From positions 620,001-684,000 of the forward strand of contig CALSOO010000004.1 in NCBI GenBank assembly GCA_943787985.1: a stretch of 64,000 bases of DNA, in the 5' to 3' direction. This stretch comes from an uncultured Paracoccaceae bacterium (GTDB lineage Bacteria > Pseudomonadota > Alphaproteobacteria > Rhodobacterales > Rhodobacteraceae). Each line of letters starts with the position of its first letter. Position 1 is the first letter of the stretch. Positions 22,333 through 32,463 of this stretch are shown piece after piece. The notes under the pieces are model-generated. The model made no database searches. It was not told the origin of the DNA and saw only the letters and a program-made list of their open reading frames with translations. The position numbers and the translations under genes were made by a program.

Positions 22333-24003
22333 CTAGTGCCCCGGTTGTTTGTCCCAGTCTTCCTGCTTTGGCAGGATTTCGAATGTGTGCTCCGGGGGTG
22401 GGCTTGGCAGTGTCCACTCCAGCGTGTCCGCATATTCGTTCCATGGGTTGTTCTCGGTCACTTTTGGTCCACGCAGCAATGAATACGCAATCACGCCGAA
22501 GAAGAACAAGAACGATGCAAAGCTCAGGAACGCGCCCCATGAGGACCATTCGTTCCAGTAGGCGAATTGCTCGGGATAGTCGATGTAGCGACGTGGCATG
22601 CCCTGACGCCCCAGGAAGTGTTGTGGGAAGAACGTCAGGTTGGCCCCGATGAACATTGCCCAGAAGTGCAACTTACCAGCCCATTCAGGATACATACGGC
22701 CCGTAATTTTCGGGAAGTAAAAGTAGACCCCCGCGAAGATCGCAAAGACCGCCCCCAAGCTCATCACATAGTGGAAGTGCGCCACAACGTAGTAGGTGTC
22801 GTGGTAGTACCGGTCCACAGCGGCCTGCGACAGAACGATCCCTGTCACGCCACCAACGGTGAAGAGGAACAAGAACCCGAAGGCCCAAAGCATCGGGGTT
22901 TTGAACTCGATCGAGCCCCCCCACATGGTCGCGATCCAACTAAAGACCTTGACCCCTGTGGGCACCGCAATGACCATCGTTGCCAACATGAAGTAAGCTT
23001 GTTGGTTCAGCGACATGCCCACCGTGTACATGTGGTGTGCCCAGACAACAAAGCCCAAGACGCCAATCGCGATCAATGCCCAAACCATTGGCAGGTAGCC
23101 AAAGATCGGTTTGCGCGAGAAGGTCGCGATCACGTGGGAAATGATGCCAAAGCCGGGCAGTACGATGATGTACACCTCGGGGTGTCCAAAGAACCACAGG
23201 ATGTGCTGATACAACACTGGATCGCCACCACCGGCAGGGTCAAAGAACGTGAACCCGAAGTTACGGTCCATCAAAAGCATCGTGATCGCACCGGCCAGAA
23301 CGGGCAGGGCGAGCAGGATCAACCAGGCTGTGATGAAGATCGACCAAGCAAACAACGGCACTTTGAACAATGTCATGCCCGGGGCACGCATGTTCAGGAA
23401 TGTCGTGATCATGTTGATCGCGCCCAGAATGGACGACGCACCAGAGACGTGGACCGCGAAGATCGCGAGGTCCATGGACATCCCGCCTTCATTGACGGAC
23501 AGCGGCGGGTACAAAACCCAACCTACGCCCGATCCGGCCTGATCGTTGCCGCCAGGGGCGAGAACAGAGCAGATCGCAAGTGCGGTACCAGCAACATAAA
23601 GCCAGAAAGACAGGTTGTTGAGGCGTGGAAACGCCATATCAGGCGCACCGATTTGCAGCGGCATCAAGTAGTTGCCGAAACCACCGAAGAGCGCGGGAAT
23701 CACGACGAAGAACATCATCAGGATGCCGTGGCCGGTGATCAAAACGTTCCAAAGGTGCCCGTTTGGCGTACATTCAGCTTCGCTTGCGAACATGCGCGCG
23801 CCTTCCATGCACATGTACTGGACACCGGGGTCCATGAGTTCAAGGCGCATGTAAATTGTAAATGCAACCGATACAAAGCCCACGAGGGCTGAAACGATCA
23901 GATACAGAATACCGATGTCTTTATGGTTCGTGGACATAAACCAGCGTGTGAAGAAACTGCGGTCATCTTCGTGGTCGTGCCCGTGAATGGCGGCGTCTGC
24001 CAT
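22333..24003 (-). CDS. ctaD: Cytochrome c oxidase subunit I (aa3 type)
   Basis: [65 protein letters not shown]. Confidence 0.97.
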   Translation of the reverse strand: MADAAIHGHDHEDDRSFFTRWFMSTNHKDIGILYLIVSALVGFVSVAFTIYMRLELMDPGVQYMCMEGARMFASEAECTPNGHLWNVLITGHGILMMFFVVIPALFGGFGNYLMPLQIGAPDMAFPRLNNLSFWLYVAGTALAICSVLAPGGNDQAGSGVGWVLYPPLSVNEGGMSMDLAIFAVHVSGASSILGAINMITTFLNMRAPGMTLFKVPLFAWSIFITAWLILLALPVLAGAITMLLMDRNFGFTFFDPAGGGDPVLYQHILWFFGHPEVYIIVLPGFGIISHVIATFSRKPIFGYLPMVWALIAIGVLGFVVWAHHMYTVGMSLNQQAYFMLATMVIAVPTGVKVFSWIATMWGGSIEFKTPMLWAFGFLFLFTVGGVTGIVLSQAAVDRYYHDTYYVVAHFHYVMSLGAVFAIFAGVYFYFPKITGRMYPEWAGKLHFWAMFIGANLTFFPQHFLGRQGMPRRYIDYPEQFAYWNEWSSWGAFLSFASFLFFFGVIAYSLLRGPKVTENNPWNEYADTLEWTLPSPPPEHTFEILPKQEDWDKQPGH

Positions 24004-24308
24004 GCGGTGCCTCCTATAATGTCAAAAAGTCCGTTCAGCTGTTCCCGTAGCTGCGCGGGGATTCCGTGCGGTTCTACTGGAGCAATCCTTACTGAGCAAT
24101 GACCGAGATCGAAAGAAAACGTAAATTAACCCGATCAAACAGGGGTTTGTGTTGATCTCAAAGGGATTTATGAGGCCAAAGCCTTGACAGATGCGACGAT
24201 GTGACAGGGGGCTGTGCGCATTAATGCACAATTGCAGGCCGGTTGCACAATCGCAGCGCGCACCGTTCTATCGGGTGCAAAGCCGGGAATGTGCGGTCGA
24301 TGTGGGCG

Positions 24309-25340
24309 TTATGCGCTGCGCAAAAATGCGTGGTTGGGGGCGCAAAGCGTTTCGACACGTGCGGTGCAATCGGGCAATTGGTGCATCAACGTGCGCGCCT
24401 CGAAACCGCGCAAAACCGGACGGATAGTAGATGTGTGTGTGGCGCTGCTCATATCGAAATTCTCTTGTGTTTTCCAGTCTTTGCCCGTTTCCATGACCCG
24501 TTCGGGCATGTCGCCGAGGAACAGGCTTTCGACCCATATGTCCTCGACCAGCATCACCTCGTGGCGGTCCAGCAAAATATGGTAATATACGACGTGGCAG
24601 TCAGGTGCTTGTTGATGCACCATGCCATACTCCAGCGCAGTTTTTGCAGCGACAAGCACTTCGGACGTATCGCACAGCATTTGGACAGCCGGACCGTTGA
24701 GCAGAATGCGGTGCGCCGGAGACAGGTGCAAATCGCGGCTGTTGCCAAACGTGCCAGCGGGCAAAACGACGGGGCGGAAGTTGCGGTTCAGGCGTTGCTC
24801 TGCGGGGGAGTAGCTTTGTTCGCTGATCGCCCGGATCGGGGCAAAGCCATTATCCCGGGTAATCACCTCGTCCCCCGGACGCAGGTCTTCGATGCGCTGT
24901 GTCCCTGTGCGGGTTGCAACCAATGTGCCAGCAGTAAAACATGGAATGGTCATGTCGGATTGTGGGCGGGCTTCATTGTGCCATGCCCCAACATGGGGTG
25001 CCCCCGGAAAACCGGTTGGCAATACATCTGCCTCTGCGTTGGAAATATATTCGCCTGTTTCACTGTTCACTAGCAAAAGCGTGTCGACGCGATTGCGGGT
25101 GCACGGGGTCGGGTCAACCAAAGTCATCTGCGCTCTGCCACGCATCCGGTCGCCGCCAGAAAAGCTGTGCAGCATTCCTTCGTATTGGGACCACACTTGG
25201 TAAGGCGCGAGGTTTTGGGTATTGTTTGATACGTTTTTCAACGCGATGCCTTTGACATGCGGGCGTTCATAGCTCGGCGCGCTCTGACGCATATCTGTCA
25301 AAAATAGACCATCCAGCTTATCTTGCATGTCGTTCTCCAT
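24309..25340 (-). CDS. Hint (Hedgehog/intein)-domain protein
   Basis: CFTAGTLVATRTGTQRIEDLRPGDEVITRDNGFAPIR...LHLSPAHRILL...ILLDRHEVMLVED. Confidence 0.88.
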   Translation of the reverse strand: MENDMQDKLDGLFLTDMRQSAPSYERPHVKGIALKNVSNNTQNLAPYQVWSQYEGMLHSFSGGDRMRGRAQMTLVDPTPCTRNRVDTLLLVNSETGEYISNAEADVLPTGFPGAPHVGAWHNEARPQSDMTIPCFTAGTLVATRTGTQRIEDLRPGDEVITRDNGFAPIRAISEQSYSPAEQRLNRNFRPVVLPAGTFGNSRDLHLSPAHRILLNGPAVQMLCDTSEVLVAAKTALEYGMVHQQAPDCHVVYYHILLDRHEVMLVEDIWVESLFLGDMPERVMETGKDWKTQENFDMSSATHTSTIRPVLRGFEARTLMHQLPDCTARVETLCAPNHAFLRSA

Positions 25341-25558
25341 CGCTTCTTTGAAACGTGGTTAATATGTGAACGTGGCAACAATTAGACACCTGTGTGACGA
25401 TAACGGGTGCCTTTTGGCCAGTGCGGCAAAGGTTTGGCGTGATCGCCCAGATTGCCCCAATTTAAATAAACTTGCCCTAAATTTGAACGCATCCCGTCCC
25501 ATTCTCACCTGTTTGTGCCGTTAACCATTTCTCAACCGGCGCTTGTGCCGAGAAGAGA

Positions 25559-27904
25559 TTGGACGGATCGATGGCCACGAACGACAACACCAACCCGGGT
25601 TCACAAAGCGACGAAACGATTGTCGCATCGTCGGGCGCAGACACGCTGACGGGTGGTTTTGGCTCTGACACTATCGCAGGTGGCGCGGGCAATGATGTCC
25701 TGAGCGGGGATGGCCCGGTTGAAGGCGCGTGGCATTTTGAAACCTTTGACAAGGATTTTTCTTCGGCTGCCGGTCAGGCGTTTGATATAGAGGACGGCAC
25801 GCGCACGGGCTCTGGTTATGTCAGTGACTTTAATGAGGGTGGCGTAACGAATTCTATGCGCGGCACCACTAACGAACCCGAAGATTTTGGCGTTGTCTAT
25901 ACAAGCACCCTAAACACGGTTGCCGGCGGCACTTACCGGTTGACCACTGCGTCCGATGACGGCTCAACCATCCAGATTTTCGATTCCGCGGGCAACCCTG
26001 TCAGCTTTTCCAACCAGACGGGCGGTACTCTTGATTACCTGAACAACGACTTTCACCAGGGCACGACGTCCCGTTGGGGGGATGTGGTTCTGGACCCGAA
26101 CGAGACCTATACGATCCAGATCCGCTATTGGGAAAACCAGGGCGGGGACACGCTGTCAGCCACGATTTCCGGTCCTGACACGGGCAATGTGGTGGAAAAC
26201 CTGCTCACCACCGACATGATCGGCATGCCCCCTGGTCCCGAGTATTCGGTGACGGGCACCCCTGCCGGTGTTGAGGGCGACGATGATTTGTCCGGCGGTG
26301 CGGGGGATGACACGATTTCCGGCGACGGCGGCAATGACACGTTGGATGGTGGCGCGGATGATGACGTCATTGACGGTGGTTCCGGTGACGACAGTCTGAT
26401 TGGCGGCACGGGCAATGACACGTTGGAAGGTGGCGCAGGCTCGGATGTGATCGAGGGCGGCGCGGGCGATGACATCCTTATCGGCGATGACGGCGACACC
26501 TCGACCATTTTGTACGACGAGGACTTCAGCGACGGCGCGGCAGGGTGGAGCAACGCCAGCACTGAAACCGACCCGCTGTTGGGCGATATTCTGGGCCGCT
26601 TTGAAGGCGCCGACGGGACGATCGCTACGGAAAAATCATTCTACATCGGCCCTGATCCCGATCAGGTTGTGATCAAATTCGACGCTTTGCTGCTCGACAG
26701 TTGGAACAGCGAAGACCTGATCATCACCATCAACGGGGAAGAGGTGCGGATTTCCCATTTGGAGGGCGATACTGCCTCTCCGGCCAGCCAGACGTTTGTG
26801 GGCGTGGACGGCGCGACCTATACCTTCGACTTCACAAACACGGCGACCGGCGCATTGGGCGGCTCTGTTGGCACGCTTGATACGGTGATGGAGGTGCAAA
26901 TCACCATCGACACTCCGCCAGAGAATGTGACGCTCGGACTCGGCACCAACCTCAACAGCACGGTCGATAACGAGAGCCTTGCGATTGACAACTTCACCAT
27001 CGAAGCAATCGAGGCCAGTGATGACACGCTGACGGGGGGCACAGGAAATGACACGCTGACGGGCGGCGCGGGCGATGATGTGTTTGTGTACAACGCCGGT
27101 GAAGGCAATGACACGATTACGGATTTCAACGCGGGCAATTCTGGCGTGCTGAACGACAACGACCAGTCCAACAACGACTTCATCGATCTCGCTGACTACT
27201 ACACTAACATTTTCGAACTTCGTGCGGATTTGGCGGATGATGGTGAGCTGAACCAATCGGTTGGAGATTTCGCGGACAACACCGCGATGGGCGGCTCCCT
27301 TACGCTGACGGGTGTCACAGAGGCGGATCTGACCTATGACAACACCAATGTTGCGTGTTTTACGGCTGGAACCCTGATAGAAACCGACGCGGGCCCTGTG
27401 CCTGTTGAGCAGCTGAGCCCGGATATGAAACTGCGCACCCTCGACAGCGGTGCGCAACCGGTGCGCGCTGTGCTGTCGCGCAAGGTGGACGGGTCGGGAC
27501 GCTTTGCGCCTGTTGTGATCACCAAAAACGCGCTGGGGAATACGGCGGCACTGATTGTCTCCCCCGCCCACCGCATGTTGATCGCGGATTGGCGGGCAGA
27601 GGTTTTGTTTGGTCAGGAAGAAGTCCTCGCCAGTGCCAAAGGGCTGTGCAACGGCGACACGATCTATCGCCGCCCTGTGGCCGAGGTGACTTATTATCAG
27701 ATCCTTCTGGACAGCCACGAGATCATCTTTGCCGAAGGCTGCCCGACGGAAAGCTATCACTTGGACAGCGCAGTCCTGTGCGACGACGAGGTGGCTCTTG
27801 AGTTGCAAGAGTTGTTCCCCGAACTGCTCGCCTGTGCCAGCGAAAGTGCACGCACCACCTTGCACGGTTATGAGGTTGCAGCCTTGCAAGCGCTGCCAAT
27901 TTAG
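25559..27904 (+). CDS. RTX/hemolysin-type Ca2+-binding repeat protein with PA14-like segment and C-terminal Hint domain
   Basis: Several GGxGxDxxx nonapeptide runs; Hint block [32 protein letters not shown]...[10 protein letters not shown]...[13 protein letters not shown]. Confidence 0.9.
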   Translation: MDGSMATNDNTNPGSQSDETIVASSGADTLTGGFGSDTIAGGAGNDVLSGDGPVEGAWHFETFDKDFSSAAGQAFDIEDGTRTGSGYVSDFNEGGVTNSMRGTTNEPEDFGVVYTSTLNTVAGGTYRLTTASDDGSTIQIFDSAGNPVSFSNQTGGTLDYLNNDFHQGTTSRWGDVVLDPNETYTIQIRYWENQGGDTLSATISGPDTGNVVENLLTTDMIGMPPGPEYSVTGTPAGVEGDDDLSGGAGDDTISGDGGNDTLDGGADDDVIDGGSGDDSLIGGTGNDTLEGGAGSDVIEGGAGDDILIGDDGDTSTILYDEDFSDGAAGWSNASTETDPLLGDILGRFEGADGTIATEKSFYIGPDPDQVVIKFDALLLDSWNSEDLIITINGEEVRISHLEGDTASPASQTFVGVDGATYTFDFTNTATGALGGSVGTLDTVMEVQITIDTPPENVTLGLGTNLNSTVDNESLAIDNFTIEAIEASDDTLTGGTGNDTLTGGAGDDVFVYNAGEGNDTITDFNAGNSGVLNDNDQSNNDFIDLADYYTNIFELRADLADDGELNQSVGDFADNTAMGGSLTLTGVTEADLTYDNTNVACFTAGTLIETDAGPVPVEQLSPDMKLRTLDSGAQPVRAVLSRKVDGSGRFAPVVITKNALGNTAALIVSPAHRMLIADWRAEVLFGQEEVLASAKGLCNGDTIYRRPVAEVTYYQILLDSHEIIFAEGCPTESYHLDSAVLCDDEVALELQELFPELLACASESARTTLHGYEVAALQALPI

Positions 27905-28551
27905 GCGCTTGTGAACACCTGACCAAAGCTGCGTTTCAGGGCGACATCCACATCATCCATGCTGACGGGCAATCCCAAATCGACCAGTGACGTTACCCCG
28001 TGTTGGGTGATGCCGCAGGGCACGATGCCGTCAAAATGGGTCAAGTCAGGCTCCACGTTGATCGAAATTCCGTGAAAGCTGATCCACTTGCGCAGGCGGA
28101 TTCCGATGGCCGCAATCTTGTCCTCGGCTACGGATTGATCAGCATTGAGCGGTTTGTCAGGACGTTCGACCCAAACCCCCACACGCCCGTCGCGGATGTG
28201 CCCCTGGACGTTGAATTCGGACAAGGCCGCGATCACCCAACCTTCAAGCTGTTGCACAAACTGGCGCACGTCACGGCCACGTTTGCCCACGTCGAGCATG
28301 GTGTAGGCCACACGCTGCCCCGGTCCGTGATACGTGTATTGGCCGCCACGTTTGGTGTCATAGACGGCGAAACGGTCCGGGTCGGTCAGGTCTTCGGGCT
28401 TGGCCGAGGTGCCTGCGGTGTAAAGGGGGGGGTGTTCCACCAACCACACGCATTCAGCCGCGGTGCCCGCAGCAATGCCTGCCACACGTGCTTCCATCCA
28501 GCGTTCCGCCTCGCGAAAATCGGTCAGCCCGTCCGTGGTGATCCATTCCAT
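27901..28551 (-). CDS. lipB: Lipoyl(octanoyl) transferase
   Basis: [65 protein letters not shown]. Confidence 0.96.
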   Translation of the reverse strand: MEWITTDGLTDFREAERWMEARVAGIAAGTAAECVWLVEHPPLYTAGTSAKPEDLTDPDRFAVYDTKRGGQYTYHGPGQRVAYTMLDVGKRGRDVRQFVQQLEGWVIAALSEFNVQGHIRDGRVGVWVERPDKPLNADQSVAEDKIAAIGIRLRKWISFHGISINVEPDLTHFDGIVPCGITQHGVTSLVDLGLPVSMDDVDVALKRSFGQVFTSA

Positions 28552-28555
28552 TTTG

Positions 28556-29275
28556 TCAGGCGGCCTCTGCGGCGGCTTGTTTCAGGATTTTGGTGTAGTT
28601 GTCTGCCCCTTGGGCGCCCGTCACCAGAAACTTGCTGGCAAAGACCATCGATGGCACACCAGAAATGCCGCGCGAGGTCCAGAATTGCTGCTTTTCGCGC
28701 ACTGTGTCTGCCAGCTCACCGCTGTCGATCACCCGCGCCACATCGGCCGCGTCCAAGCCCACGCTTTGGGCCACATCAATCAGCACGTCCTTGTCCGACA
28801 CATTGCGTTGATCGGTGAAATGCGCATCAAACAGCGCCATCTTGAGCGGGTGTTGAACCCCTTGGCTCAGGGCGAAGTCCAGCACTTGATGCGTAACAAA
28901 AGTGTTCCACATGCGGCTTGCGGGGGTCCAGTTGAACTGAAACCCGAGGCTTTGGCCCAGATCGTGCATCTGTTGGCGCGCTTGGGCAGATTGCGCAGCG
29001 GTAGAGCCGTATTTCTGCTGAATGTGTTCGGAGGTGTTTTGCCCTGTGAGCGGCATATCGGGGTTCAGCTCAAACGGATGCCAGCGCACGCGCACCCCCA
29101 TGCCTGTGGCGGCCAAGGCGTGTTCAAGCTGTTTGTAACCGATGATGCACCACGGGCACATCACGTCCGAGACAATATCGACGTCCAGAACGGGACCGTT
29201 GGGGGGGTATCTGACATGGGTGGCTCCTGCGCGTGGCTTTGATCCCAAGATCGCGGTCGCGCGCAGGAATTGCAA
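28556..29275 (-). CDS. DsbA/FrnE-family oxidoreductase (start uncertain)
   Basis: [30 protein letters not shown]-like [20 protein letters not shown]. The ORF track extends to 29473 but overlaps the lipase, so the upstream part is unlikely to be coding. Confidence 0.85.
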   Translation of the reverse strand: MQFLRATAILGSKPRAGATHVRYPPNGPVLDVDIVSDVMCPWCIIGYKQLEHALAATGMGVRVRWHPFELNPDMPLTGQNTSEHIQQKYGSTAAQSAQARQQMHDLGQSLGFQFNWTPASRMWNTFVTHQVLDFALSQGVQHPLKMALFDAHFTDQRNVSDKDVLIDVAQSVGLDAADVARVIDSGELADTVREKQQFWTSRGISGVPSMVFASKFLVTGAQGADNYTKILKQAAAEAA

Positions 29276-29277
29276 GG

Positions 29278-30279
29278 TCACGCGTTCAGCGTTGTCGGTG
29301 GTGTGATCGTGCCTGACATCGGTGACGGACCTGTTGCATCGTTTAGGATTTGTGGGGCCCCGAGCAGGAACAGGTAGCTGTTGTGGCTGTGCTGCCCGCC
29401 GATCTGCTCGAAGAAATGCAAATCGGGCAAGGGCACTTTGCTTGTTCTGATCTGTTGGGCAGGCTGACCCCAAGTTCCCGCATGTGCTGCCAGATGGGCC
29501 GCGAAATCCACCAGTGCGCGCAAAGCAATCCCGTCGAGGCCATCGGGCATCGGTCCCGGAATGTCCTTTTTGATGACGTCCTTGATGCTGTCATAGCCCA
29601 GCGGGACGATGTCCAACGGGTTGATCACAAACCAGCAATCGAGCGTGTCACTGACAAGATCTGCAAATTGCGGGTTACCTGACGTGGGCGGCGCAAAGGC
29701 GAACCCTTGGTAGGTTGCGGGCAAGGCGGGCGCGTCTTTCCACCCCGATCTCAGGGCCAGCATCATCATAGGCACCAAAGCGGCACCCTGACTGTGCCCG
29801 TTTACATAGATCATCTGGTTCGCATTCGCGTAGGGCGCGAGGTACTCTTGCAATGTAATGCCCTTGTCGGGATCCTTCGCGGTAAGCATCAGATCGAGGG
29901 CCTTGTAAAATTCGGTTGAGACCTGCGCGCCCACGGAATTGTTGTCCGGAAAAGCGGTTTGGGAGGTCGGAATATCCTCAACCCGTGACAAGAACTGAGT
30001 CGTTGTGCCGCGCAAGCAAACGGACAATGCGCCATCCTCGCTGTTTCGGGCGACGAACAGCAGGTTGTCGGTATGACCTGTCTCAACCGGTCCCCAAACA
30101 ACGGACCACGTGTTGTCTGCCTTAAAGTCATTGCTGTCGAGTTGTCCCGTGATGCGTGCTTTGACCACGCTCATGGGTGGGTAGTTCCCAGTATTGTCTT
30201 TGGTATCAGAGGCATAGGCCAGTGCCGCAAGCGTCATTTGCACTTGGGCCGTGTTCAAAGGAAAGGTCTTGGGCATCAA
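29278..30279 (-). CDS. Lipase class 3-family protein
   Basis: VNGHSQGAALVPMMMLAL nucleophile elbow (GHSQG). Confidence 0.75.
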   Translation of the reverse strand: MMPKTFPLNTAQVQMTLAALAYASDTKDNTGNYPPMSVVKARITGQLDSNDFKADNTWSVVWGPVETGHTDNLLFVARNSEDGALSVCLRGTTTQFLSRVEDIPTSQTAFPDNNSVGAQVSTEFYKALDLMLTAKDPDKGITLQEYLAPYANANQMIYVNGHSQGAALVPMMMLALRSGWKDAPALPATYQGFAFAPPTSGNPQFADLVSDTLDCWFVINPLDIVPLGYDSIKDVIKKDIPGPMPDGLDGIALRALVDFAAHLAAHAGTWGQPAQQIRTSKVPLPDLHFFEQIGGQHSHNSYLFLLGAPQILNDATGPSPMSGTITPPTTLNA

Positions 30280-30280
30280 A

Positions 30281-32032
30281 TCAGCGCCTTTTATCAGGAA
30301 TGAAAATTAAAAATGAGTCTTCGCGTATAGGGGGAGTTTGCCCTGTGTTTCGCTTTGCGTCAATTTCCTCTTCACATCGGCGCGCGCAAGGGCTAAAGCG
30401 TCTCCACCAAACATGGCGTGCGGCCGTGGCGGAATTGGTAGACGCGCAGCGTTGAGGTCGCTGTGGGGTAAAACCCGTGGAAGTTCGAGTCTTCTCGGCC
30501 GCACCACTTTCAAATTCACTACTCAATTGACCCCCTAACGCCTTGAATACCAAGGCTGTTTTGGGTGTTCTAGCTCCTGTTTTTCGGTGGTATTGCAGAC
30601 GCTCTGTGAAGGCCAGTCGGAGGACGGTTCTGCGCAGGGTGATGTGACCTGATTCCCATAGTTTCCAAGGGTTTGCGAGGAATTGGAGCGAGAGTTCTAG
30701 TACATCGTCAAACTTGCCCTTTGGCTGGCTGCGATGGATCATTTGATCGTGCAATTTGAGCTTGTTCATCTCAATTTCGGCGATCTTACCCTCGTAGGCA
30801 CGGATAACAGTCGTGCTCTCAGCGTCCATGATACGGACCAACAGAGATTCCACCTGTTTCTCAGCGGCGGATAGTTGGGCCTTAACGGACGCAGACGCTT
30901 CTTGCGCCTGTGCCACACGCATATCCCAAGCCTGACGGAACATGACACGGACCATCGCGAACAGGGTCTCACTGGGCTGTAGCGTCTTGATTAGTTGCCC
31001 CACATCACCTTCCAGCTTATCGCGGGCGATGGACTTGCCGTAGCTGTCACAGCCCTTGTTCTGGCAAAGATAGTAAGGGTAACGCTTGTATTTGCCTTTG
31101 GTCCAGCAACTGCGCAGAGGGACGCTGCAGTCGCTGCAGTCGCTGCAGGCGACAAAGCCGCGCAAAGCGAAATCATCACCGATGTTCTGGCGCGTAGGCG
31201 CTGTCGCAGGGCCTTTGCGGCGTTCCTGCACTTTTTCGAAGGTATCCAATGAGATCAGCGGTTCATGCTGCGCCTTGAGCCAGTGGATGCCGTAGGTCTC
31301 ACTGCAAATGTAGCCAGCGTAAATCGGGTGGGTCAGGATGTCAGTAACGCGCTGGAACGGGATTTTGCCTTTGCTGTTGCGCGGGAAGTCGAGGCTGCTT
31401 TCAAACAGTCGCTTCACTTCGGAATGGGTTTCATAACGGCCCGAGGCGAAGCCCTCAAAGGCTTCCTGAATAACTGACGCTAGAGGTTCATTCGGCTCCA
31501 GCATTTTACCACGGCCTTTGACGGTCACGTATTTAAAGCCAATAGGTGCGGAATGTGTCCAGTATCCGCTTTGCATCCGGGCTTTCATTTTCTGGGAGAC
31601 CTGACGACCATTCTGCTTACGCTCAAGCGCACCTTGGGCCGCCATGATGGTTTCGATGAACTCGCCCTCAGGGGTGTCGTCAAACTTGAAGTTCAGGCAT
31701 TCGATCAGGGCATCACGGCTGCGGAAGGCGTCGCGCAAGTCGAGGTGGAACCGCGTGTCACGAGCAAAGCGCTTCAGATCATCGAAGATGACAACGTAGG
31801 ATTGGTCCGGCATCGCATCCAGATAACTGAGCAGCGCCACCATTCCGGGGCGCTTCATGAAGTCACCACCACCTGTGAAGGTATCAGGAAAAACGGCTTC
31901 GACCTCATATCCTTTGGACGCAGCATATTCACGACATCGGGTTTCTTGCGACTCAAGGCCGTGACCATCGGTTTCTTGGGATTTAGAGGAGACGCGGCAA
32001 TAGATAACAGCGGGACGGGTTTCTGTGCTCAT
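30281..32032 (-). CDS. Large serine site-specific recombinase; C-terminal end reads antisense through tRNA-Leu
   Basis: AVIYCRVSSKSQETDGHGLESQE; FDDLKRFARDTRF; APIGFKYV; zinc-ribbon-like Cys residues; C-terminal coiled coil. Confidence 0.92.
   Translation of the reverse strand: MSTETRPAVIYCRVSSKSQETDGHGLESQETRCREYAASKGYEVEAVFPDTFTGGGDFMKRPGMVALLSYLDAMPDQSYVVIFDDLKRFARDTRFHLDLRDAFRSRDALIECLNFKFDDTPEGEFIETIMAAQGALERKQNGRQVSQKMKARMQSGYWTHSAPIGFKYVTVKGRGKMLEPNEPLASVIQEAFEGFASGRYETHSEVKRLFESSLDFPRNSKGKIPFQRVTDILTHPIYAGYICSETYGIHWLKAQHEPLISLDTFEKVQERRKGPATAPTRQNIGDDFALRGFVACSDCSDCSVPLRSCWTKGKYKRYPYYLCQNKGCDSYGKSIARDKLEGDVGQLIKTLQPSETLFAMVRVMFRQAWDMRVAQAQEASASVKAQLSAAEKQVESLLVRIMDAESTTVIRAYEGKIAEIEMNKLKLHDQMIHRSQPKGKFDDVLELSLQFLANPWKLWESGHITLRRTVLRLAFTERLQYHRKTGARTPKTALVFKALGGQLSSEFESGAAEKTRTSTGFTPQRPQRCASTNSATAARHVWWRRFSPCARRCEEEIDAKRNTGQTPPIREDSFLIFIPDKRR
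30420..30506 (+). tRNA. tRNA-Leu (anticodon GAG)
   Basis: GCGGCCGTGGCGGAATTGGTAGACGCGCAGCGTTGAGGTCGCTGTGGGG...GTTCGAGTCTTCTCGGCCGCACCA; CAGCG-TTGAGGT-CGCTG anticodon arm; acceptor GCGGCCG/CGGCCGC; encoded CCA. Confidence 0.95.
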
Positions 32033-32355
32033 GAGCGACCTCCTTTTGCAGGCAAGCTGGCATCGCCTGCGGCATTGAATGTGGATTTGGAACCCTGTGA
32101 TCCTACCACGTCACCGCCTAGTACGGCGGTGAGATCGATGAATTCTCCACAGGTTTGTTGGGTCGGATGCAGCCCAAAACCGAGATCGACAAAGCTGACA
32201 ACGATGGACCATAGCGTTTCGATGAATTCCCGCTTTTCCGCCTCGCTGAGATCGGAAGCTTCGAGGTATTCCCCGTAAAGCTCCCAATCGACCTTAAGGC
32301 CGGGTTTGGCGGGCGTTGCCACGCTCTCTGTCTGTCCAATGATTTCCTTTGTCAT
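32029..32355 (-). CDS. Hypothetical protein, recombinase-associated
   Basis: MTKEIIGQTESVATPAKPGLKVDWELYGEYLEASDLSEAEKREFIETLWSIVVSFVDLGFGLHPTQQTCGEFIDL...; 4-nt overlap with the recombinase start. Confidence 0.65.
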   Translation of the reverse strand: MTKEIIGQTESVATPAKPGLKVDWELYGEYLEASDLSEAEKREFIETLWSIVVSFVDLGFGLHPTQQTCGEFIDLTAVLGGDVVGSQGSKSTFNAAGDASLPAKGGRS

Positions 32356-32463
32356 GCTGTAAAACGCGGAGCAATAATGGGCCACAGAAACGACTGCTTA
32401 GCGCGGTTGTAGCGGAGTAAAAGTCCGCCAGTTTGTGCCCTTCGAGTTATCGGAGGGCGGGAG

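Noticed and set aside
22567-23892. 441-aa plus-strand ORF antisense to ctaD
   Set aside because: Shadow ORF of a highly conserved, confidently assigned gene; composition rich in H/R/Q with no recognisable motifs.
26636-27889. 417-aa minus-strand ORF antisense to the RTX/Hint protein
   Set aside because: Antisense shadow of repetitive coding sequence.
29278-29473. N-terminal extension of the DsbA/FrnE-like ORF
   Set aside because: Overlaps the 3' end of the lipase gene and has low-plausibility composition; true start is probably downstream.
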